A stretch of 64,000 nucleotides of DNA from Kitasatospora albolonga (GTDB lineage: Bacteria > Actinomycetota > Actinomycetes > Streptomycetales > Streptomycetaceae), in the NCBI GenBank assembly GCA_002082585.1, contig CP020563.1:6628001-6692000 (forward strand). Direction: 5' to 3'. Of this stretch, positions 59,274-64,000 are shown in pieces. Within the stretch, counting starts at the first letter, position 1. The number at the start of each line of letters is the position of its first letter. The notes under the pieces are model-generated. The model did no database searches and was not told the origin of the DNA. It was given only the letters and a program-made list of their open reading frames with translations. The translations under genes and the position numbers were made by a program.

Positions 59274-60467
59274 ATGTCGAGTGACTGGCGTTCGGCCGAT
59301 ACCTTGCGGGATGGTGGGGTCCTTATGATCGACGACGACTCTGTGGTCGCAGTTGGCAGTGAGCCGGCGGCGCCCACCCACCCTCGGACGCCCTACAGCG
59401 AGAGGCCCGTCGCGCGAGCCCGGCGGGCGAAGGCTCATGAGTTGATCGAGCGGCTCGTCGCCGAGGGCCGCGTTCGGATCACTGACCCTGATGACGATGA
59501 GGTCGCGGAGTGGCGGCGCGTTGTCAACTACGCGAAACGGCACGGCCTGGAACCAGCGGGCAAGCGCATCGAGAAGGTTCCGTACGGCGGGCCGGGGCTG
59601 GAACTGTTCCTTGCGGACGGCCCGCATCCCAACGCGCGGAGTCAACGGCCGAAGGAGAACGGGGATCCGGTTCCCGTTCCCTCACGACTGCGGAACCTCC
59701 ATCCGATCGTGACCGCGCTCAAAGACGACGAGCGCCGACTCGTCATGCCGTCCGGGCTCCGCCGAAGGTCGCTTCTGCTCCTGCAGGGACTGTCGGCTGA
59801 GGCGGTCCGGCGAGGGTACGAGGTGCGGAAGGCCCACTCGTTCTTCCACCCACGAGAGGGCGGAGTGGACATTGCTGTCGACGGCCTCGCTTACACCGTC
59901 AGTGTCAGGCAGGAGTTCCCGCAGTCCACGGATCCCGACCGCTCCTCTCGCCTCGTCGTGGAGCTCGCTCATGGCCTGACCGACCGGCCCGGTCGCTGGC
60001 GGGATCGGACGACCCGGACGCTCGAAGAGGCCCTGGACGCGGTCCTTGGAGAGATCGAGGTACGAGCGGCACAAGACGCCCGGCGCAGGCAGGACGAGCA
60101 GCAGGCCACTGTGGAACGCGAAGTTCGCTGGCGAGCGGCCGTGGAGGCGGCGAAAGAACAGGCTGTTCGAGAACAACTTGCCCAGGCCCTACGCGAAGAG
60201 GCCGGGCGCTGGCAGGAGTCTGCTGCCCTCAGCGCGTACTGCACGGCATTGGAACATCGTATTGGCGAGCTTCACGGAGTTGTAGACGAGCCGACTCTAA
60301 GTCAGACCCGGCGCTGGTTGGAGTGGGCAAGGGCGTACGTGAGGTCGATCGACCCCTTGAGTGAGCTGCCGAAGATGCCAGACGTACGAGAGCCCATGCC
60401 GGAGGAACTCAAGCCGTATCTCAGGGGATGGAGCCCTGACGGGCCGGAACGGCGGGGCGATCGGTGA
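59274..60467 (+). CDS. Uncharacterised actinomycete protein with coiled-coil
   Basis: A 397-aa protein with no named domain I can assign with confidence. Its order: charged N-terminal region (VARARRAKAHELIERLV, DPDDDEVAEWRRVVNYAK), a middle block (LHPIVTALKDDERRLVMPSGLRRRSLLLLQGLSAEAVRRGYEV), a beta-rich region, a predicted coiled coil rich in Gln/Glu/Arg/Ala (RRRQDEQQATVEREVRWRAAVEAAKEQ), and a conserved-looking end (EELKPYLRGWSPDGPE). I recall similar proteins in Streptomyces near mobile or accessory genes, sometimes mislabelled PE-PGRS. ATG at 59274 follows GTGGAGCCAAG. GC bias is weaker than in the core genes. Confidence 0.75.
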   Translation: MSSDWRSADTLRDGGVLMIDDDSVVAVGSEPAAPTHPRTPYSERPVARARRAKAHELIERLVAEGRVRITDPDDDEVAEWRRVVNYAKRHGLEPAGKRIEKVPYGGPGLELFLADGPHPNARSQRPKENGDPVPVPSRLRNLHPIVTALKDDERRLVMPSGLRRRSLLLLQGLSAEAVRRGYEVRKAHSFFHPREGGVDIAVDGLAYTVSVRQEFPQSTDPDRSSRLVVELAHGLTDRPGRWRDRTTRTLEEALDAVLGEIEVRAAQDARRRQDEQQATVEREVRWRAAVEAAKEQAVREQLAQALREEAGRWQESAALSAYCTALEHRIGELHGVVDEPTLSQTRRWLEWARAYVRSIDPLSELPKMPDVREPMPEELKPYLRGWSPDGPERRGDR

Positions 60468-60612
60468 CGCGCGCATGAGCAGTTCGCCGACCTGCTGCCG
60501 ATGACGCATCATGTGGAGTGCGTCGCGATCCTTGAACCGGCCGCGAAGGGCTCCTGATCTGCGGTTCTGTGTGTGCGCATTATGTGCGGTGTGGGCGTTA
60601 CGGGCGATATCT

Positions 60613-60650
60613 TGACGCTGAAATGACGCTCGTGACGCTCATTTGACGCT
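60613..60650. repeat. Four TGACGCT repeats in a 446-bp gap
   Basis: Copies start at 60613, 60624, 60633 and 60644, spaced 11, 9 and 11 bp, about one helical turn. The gap 60468-60913 otherwise holds a 28-codon open stretch in frame with the previous gene after its stop (to about 60559) and no other feature. The repeats may bind a regulator of the downstream pair or mark an element end. Confidence 0.55.
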
Positions 60651-60913
60651 CGTTCTGATGGGGTGTCAGGCGGCTCTTCATGCACGTGGCGATGGGTCAG
60701 ACCGAGGCTGCAGGGAGCTGGACTTTACTGTCTCTTGGTGAGCAACTGCGAACCGTGAGCAGCGACGGGCCGGTGCGTCGCGTGACCTGACTGAGCCTGC
60801 TGGTGCATGGCGACCATACGAGCCACTCTGGCCGAGTCCCGCCCTACCTGGGGTTCCGCTCATCTGATGCCATGTCTGGACAGGGGCGGGGCGGCATCGG
60901 CGAAGGGGGCGTC

Positions 60914-61702
60914 GTGGGCACATCGACGCGGTGGAAGGGGCCCAACGGGCACAGATGGAGTTCCGCAGCGAGACGTCTGGCGCGGTGGGATGGTGAATCG
61001 CGCAATGCGGACCAGCGGCTGGAGGAGATCGCAGCGGATCACTTACGTGCGCTGCATGAGACGCTCCGTGACGACCGGTCTGCTTTCGGCCTGTACGACA
61101 CTGCCTGTGCGGCTGGTGAACGGCTCGCCGGAGCGCTGGGGTCCTTGGCCGTGCAAGGCGCACAGTCGGAGAGCGAACTCATTGCCCGTCTTGCCTCGGA
61201 AGTCGGCGGTGGCGGGGGCACGCTGGCTGACGCAGCAGTGCGAAGGGGAGTGGCGGAGGCCGTCCGCGATCTTCGAGGCCGACACCCCGAGCTGGACGAC
61301 GCCATGGAGGCGGCATCAGCAGGGGGCGGCTTCGCCTGGGACATACTCTGCGATCTCTATCAAGTGTTCTTCGCCGACATGGTGGGGGAGTTTCTCCGGT
61401 CGGCTGTCGCCGAGCACGTGAAGCTGGCCGTGCCGGTGCTCGTCGCGACCGATCCGGAAGGCAGGATCGCAGACTGGGTCGCGGAGAAGCTGGTGGATCT
61501 GGTGCCGAACCCGTGTGAGGAGTCCGCCGAGGCAGCGGAACTTGCGAAAGCCGTGGACACCGCTCAATCGGTTGTAGGCGCTGTGGAGGATCCGTCCGCC
61601 GTGCTGTCCAAGGTCGCCGAGGGCTTGGTTCCGAAGGCTGTTGGCAGGGTGCTCGGGTTGATCACTGATGAAGTCATCGGCGAAGGGGGAGCCGCGGCAT
61701 GA
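60914..61702 (+). CDS. QatB-like protein
   Basis: A 262-aa protein starting VGTSTRWKGPNGHRWSSAAR, an N-terminus like the QatB family of the QatABCD antiphage system, whose members begin GTS with a GP segment. The rest is helical, Ala/Glu-rich (ESELIARLASEVGG, FFADMVGEFLRSAVAEHV, AVDTAQSVVGAVED). GTG at 60914 has AAGGGGGCGTC upstream. It contains a TTA leucine codon at 61043-61045, rare in Streptomyces and dependent on the bldA tRNA. It overlaps the QatC-like gene as ATGA. QatB's molecular role is not well known; family assignment is from memory of sequence features. Confidence 0.65.
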   Translation: MGTSTRWKGPNGHRWSSAARRLARWDGESRNADQRLEEIAADHLRALHETLRDDRSAFGLYDTACAAGERLAGALGSLAVQGAQSESELIARLASEVGGGGGTLADAAVRRGVAEAVRDLRGRHPELDDAMEAASAGGGFAWDILCDLYQVFFADMVGEFLRSAVAEHVKLAVPVLVATDPEGRIADWVAEKLVDLVPNPCEESAEAAELAKAVDTAQSVVGAVEDPSAVLSKVAEGLVPKAVGRVLGLITDEVIGEGGAAA

Positions 61703-63021
61703 CGTCTTCCGAGCACTTTGTGTGGTGGCGCGGCCACCATCGGGACCGGCCTCTCGATGGCCGCTGGACGGATGCCGGTGAGGACGCATTCCAGGAGGAC
61801 GAACACCGCACTCATGGTCGCCACCGTCTGCCCGGCCCAGTTCCCGACTGGGCCGAGGATTTCCTCCGGATCGCTCGGGCCGCGTTCATTGCGGACAAGT
61901 ACATACGCCGGACTGGAGCAGGAGACAGGTGGATGCGACACATCCACCTGTCCGTGCCTGTCACGGAGTACGAGCGATGGCACAGCAAGACGGTCCGCAA
62001 CCAGCTTGTCGGGCTGCTCCAGATCCTCACAGGGGATCTGTGGAACTTGGAGTTTCGCCCGCTCACAGGTCATCAGGTTAACGACGCGATGGTTTTCCCC
62101 GACGCTCCGCGTGCCTCAGAAGTCGCCTTGTTCTCCGGGGGCTTGGACTCCGTCAGCTGGGCGGCAGCGCGCTCCCGCGCTGCCGACTCGCGTCCGCTCC
62201 TTCTGGTGATGTTCCGTGAGATTGGACTGCTGCGCCTGCAGAAGCGGGTGTACAAGGCTGTCGAAGAACTGAGTGAATCACGACCGGTGACGCTGCTGCA
62301 GATGAGCCAGACCCCAAGGGGTGACGGATCTGGGCTCAGGCTCGAAACCTCTTCCCGTACCCGCGGCTTGTTATATGCAGCGGGTGCGATACGTGCTGCT
62401 GCCGCGCACGGCGTGGCCACCGTCCACATCCCTGAGAATGGCCAGCTTGCTCTCAACCCACCTTTGACCCCCGCACGTTCGGCTGCCTGCTCCACGCGCT
62501 CTGTTCACCCGCGGACGCTTTCTCACCTGAACGCCGTGGTAGGCGCCGTTGGCGAGTGCAGCGGCGCGGTGAGGGTGATCAATCCCTGGGCGCAACTGAC
62601 GAAGGGCGAAGTGTGCGCGATGGGAAGGGACGCCGGTCTCGCACGGTCCGATCTGGAAGCCACCCTGAGCTGTGGCAAGCCGCCCACCCGGCGAAGCGGC
62701 GGACCGCCGATCGCCAACTGCGGTGTCTGCTTCCCCTGCCTGGTTCGTCGTTCCGGACTGCTTCATGCCCATGGCGCCGACGGCACCCAGTACGAGACGG
62801 ACCCTTGGGCCAACGATCTCCCCTTCGACCGGGGCACCGACTGGCGGGCCCTGCAGCGGTGGCTGCTCGGCCGGTACACCCTTACGGACCTGGTGACTGA
62901 TACTCCGTTGCCGCCGGGTGCGGATCCTGTGGCGGCGTTCGACTTGATCGAACGTGGAAGGGACGAACTGGCCCGGCTACTGCCGCCATTGGATACGGTC
63001 GAGGCTGCCGACGCGGCGTAG
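61699..63021 (+). CDS. QatC-like QueC-family ATP pyrophosphatase
   Basis: A 440-aa protein. The N-terminal about 130 residues lack a recognisable fold; then comes the PP-loop ALFSGGLDSVSW (Ser146-Ser151), and the QueC zinc site C325 with C341-x2-C344-x2-C347 (NCGVCFPCLVRRSG). QueC makes preQ0; QatC is its divergent relative in the QatABCD antiphage system, possibly modifying a protein or nucleic acid. A TTA codon lies at 62371-62373 (Leu225). It is coupled to the QatB-like gene. Neither the QatA ATPase nor the QatD TatD-like nuclease appears in the window. Confidence 0.75.
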   Translation: MTSSEHFVWWRGHHRDRPLDGRWTDAGEDAFQEDEHRTHGRHRLPGPVPDWAEDFLRIARAAFIADKYIRRTGAGDRWMRHIHLSVPVTEYERWHSKTVRNQLVGLLQILTGDLWNLEFRPLTGHQVNDAMVFPDAPRASEVALFSGGLDSVSWAAARSRAADSRPLLLVMFREIGLLRLQKRVYKAVEELSESRPVTLLQMSQTPRGDGSGLRLETSSRTRGLLYAAGAIRAAAAHGVATVHIPENGQLALNPPLTPARSAACSTRSVHPRTLSHLNAVVGAVGECSGAVRVINPWAQLTKGEVCAMGRDAGLARSDLEATLSCGKPPTRRSGGPPIANCGVCFPCLVRRSGLLHAHGADGTQYETDPWANDLPFDRGTDWRALQRWLLGRYTLTDLVTDTPLPPGADPVAAFDLIERGRDELARLLPPLDTVEAADAA

Positions 63022-63103
63022 GGAACGACGACGGCTCCCAGTCCGGTTCCTGCCCCTCACCAACGCGGTTCGTTCGCGTCGCGGGTGTCCACTGGCCCAA
63101 CCT

Positions 63104-64000
63104 TCAGGCAGGCCACTCGACGCGTACGGGCTCCTTGGCCGTCCTGAGCGCGCCGTCGAAGTCGGCAAGCCGCTCGGCGAGGGTGGCCGTGGCGATGCGA
63201 GGCGGCAGGGCCACCGAGAACTTCAGGCCGCGGACAGCCCGTGGGTCGACCGTCGGCAGGGTGAGGGAATCAGGGAGTTCGGCGCGGGCGGCTTTCCAGT
63301 CTGCGAGGGAGAGGTCCTGGCGGAGCCGGATGTGGGTGTCGGTGGGGCGCTGCACCGGGTCGGCTAGGTTACCCAGGGACGACGCGAGGGTGGCGTTGGC
63401 GCGGTAGCCGGCCCAGGTCCACCAGCGGCCGGCATCTGCGTCGCGGACCAGCAGGGTGCCCGCCGGGTGCACTTCGTGGGGTGCGCGGTCCATACGGAGT
63501 TCGGCGAGTGCGGCTGTGGCGCGACGGGTGAGTTTGACGTCGGGGTCGGTGCCGAGCAGGACCTCGCGCATCGCGCGTGTCAGCGAGTACGACAGGCCGC
63601 GGGCCTCGCTGCCCTGCCACTTGGCGACGCCCCCGTCCTCGACGGGCTCGACGAAGGCGCGGCGCCGGGCCCAGTCGATGAAGGTGACCTGCCAGCTGCG
63701 GCCGGCCAGGAGCAGACGGCGCGGGCCCGGGCGCTCTTCCGTGAGGACGGATGGGTCCGTGGTGCCGATTTCGGTGCGCCCGGCGAGCACGGTGAACTCC
63801 GGGGGCGCGGTGAACGACGCCGTGAGTTCCATGAAGTGCCGTCGGCCGAAGTGCTTTTCCGCTTCGGGGCCGATGAACAGCATGCCGCCGTCGCTGTCGA
63901 GGAAGCCCTCGGAGACCAGATGCGACAGGAGAGGGGAGGCGGAGCGGTCGAAGGGAGCGAGGCCGTTCCACTGCTCGGGCCACAGTCGGTCGCCGATGCG
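63104..64000 (-). CDS. Lhr-type DEAD/DEAH helicase, C-terminal part (N-terminus outside window)
   Basis: The minus-strand frame is open from the right edge (RIGDRLWPEQWNG) to a stop at 63104, 298 visible residues. FGRRHFMELTASFTAPPEFTVLAGRTEIG and LLLAGRSWQVTFIDWARRRAFVEP are typical of the post-helicase winged-helix/beta-barrel region of Lhr-family helicases. The motor domains lie beyond the edge. It is convergent with the QatC-like gene (82-bp gap). Lhr proteins act in DNA repair; some relatives occur in defence islands, so a link to the QatB/C-like pair is possible but not shown. Confidence 0.8.
   Translation of the reverse strand, partial: RIGDRLWPEQWNGLAPFDRSASPLLSHLVSEGFLDSDGGMLFIGPEAEKHFGRRHFMELTASFTAPPEFTVLAGRTEIGTTDPSVLTEERPGPRRLLLAGRSWQVTFIDWARRRAFVEPVEDGGVAKWQGSEARGLSYSLTRAMREVLLGTDPDVKLTRRATAALAELRMDRAPHEVHPAGTLLVRDADAGRWWTWAGYRANATLASSLGNLADPVQRPTDTHIRLRQDLSLADWKAARAELPDSLTLPTVDPRAVRGLKFSVALPPRIATATLAERLADFDGALRTAKEPVRVEWPA

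Overview
The window looks like Streptomyces chromosome. It is very GC-rich with a strong third-position GC bias, uses many GTG starts and 4-8 nt stop/start overlaps, and carries typical actinomycete families: an AfsR/SARP regulator, a PAS-GAF-SpoIIE phosphatase, a FadR-type GntR, an AA10 LPMO and an ECF sigma factor. I saw no tRNA, rRNA, CRISPR array, integrase or transposase.

Layout. 1-9312: the left-edge part of a PAS/GAF/PP2C phosphatase, an AlkB-like repair dioxygenase, a three-gene choline-to-betaine type operon (aldehyde dehydrogenase, APC permease, GMC oxidoreductase) and a 14-TM DHA2 exporter. 9353-13014: an AfsR-like regulator with an array of about nine small dyads spaced about 22 bp upstream. 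13261-22920: a collagen/hydroxyproline locus. It has a six-gene operon (three subunits of a D-hydroxyproline-dehydrogenase-like enzyme, a DapA-family deaminase, hydroxyproline 2-epimerase, an ornithine-cyclodeaminase homologue), a convergent GntR regulator and a secreted M9 collagenase. The motif GTGACATTG-Y-A-Y occurs before the operon, the regulator and the collagenase, which suggests one regulon.

23111-42142 is the most unusual part. A regulatory block (excisionase-like HTH protein, 254-aa protein, Arg-rich 52-aa peptide gene ending in a perfect 34-bp palindrome, SARP/NB-ARC/TPR regulator) precedes a protein kinase. Divergent from the kinase lies a tightly coupled operon: a duplicated Cas4/AddB-like nuclease, a pPIWI-RE-associated REase-related protein, a DinG-like Fe-S helicase and a pPIWI-RE protein. 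An Avs-like STAND NTPase with an N-terminal Mrr-type nuclease follows. I read this as an extended pPIWI-RE anti-mobile-element island; the kinase and the duplicated nuclease are additions I do not know from the described three-gene system.

42234-49377: an MFS transporter, a GH88-like hydrolase, an acyl-CoA dehydrogenase, a two-domain CaiB/BaiF CoA-transferase and an AMP-forming ligase, probably one unknown CoA-thioester pathway. 49433-51829: a metal (zinc-type) ABC importer. 52079-58304: an AA10 LPMO with a DasR-like operator upstream, an ECF sigma factor, and copper handling genes (CopZ, small His/Met protein, CopA, PCu(A)C protein). 59035-63021: a less GC-biased accessory segment with a protein of unknown function and a QatB/QatC-like pair, each with a rare TTA codon. 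The window ends inside an Lhr-type helicase on the minus strand.
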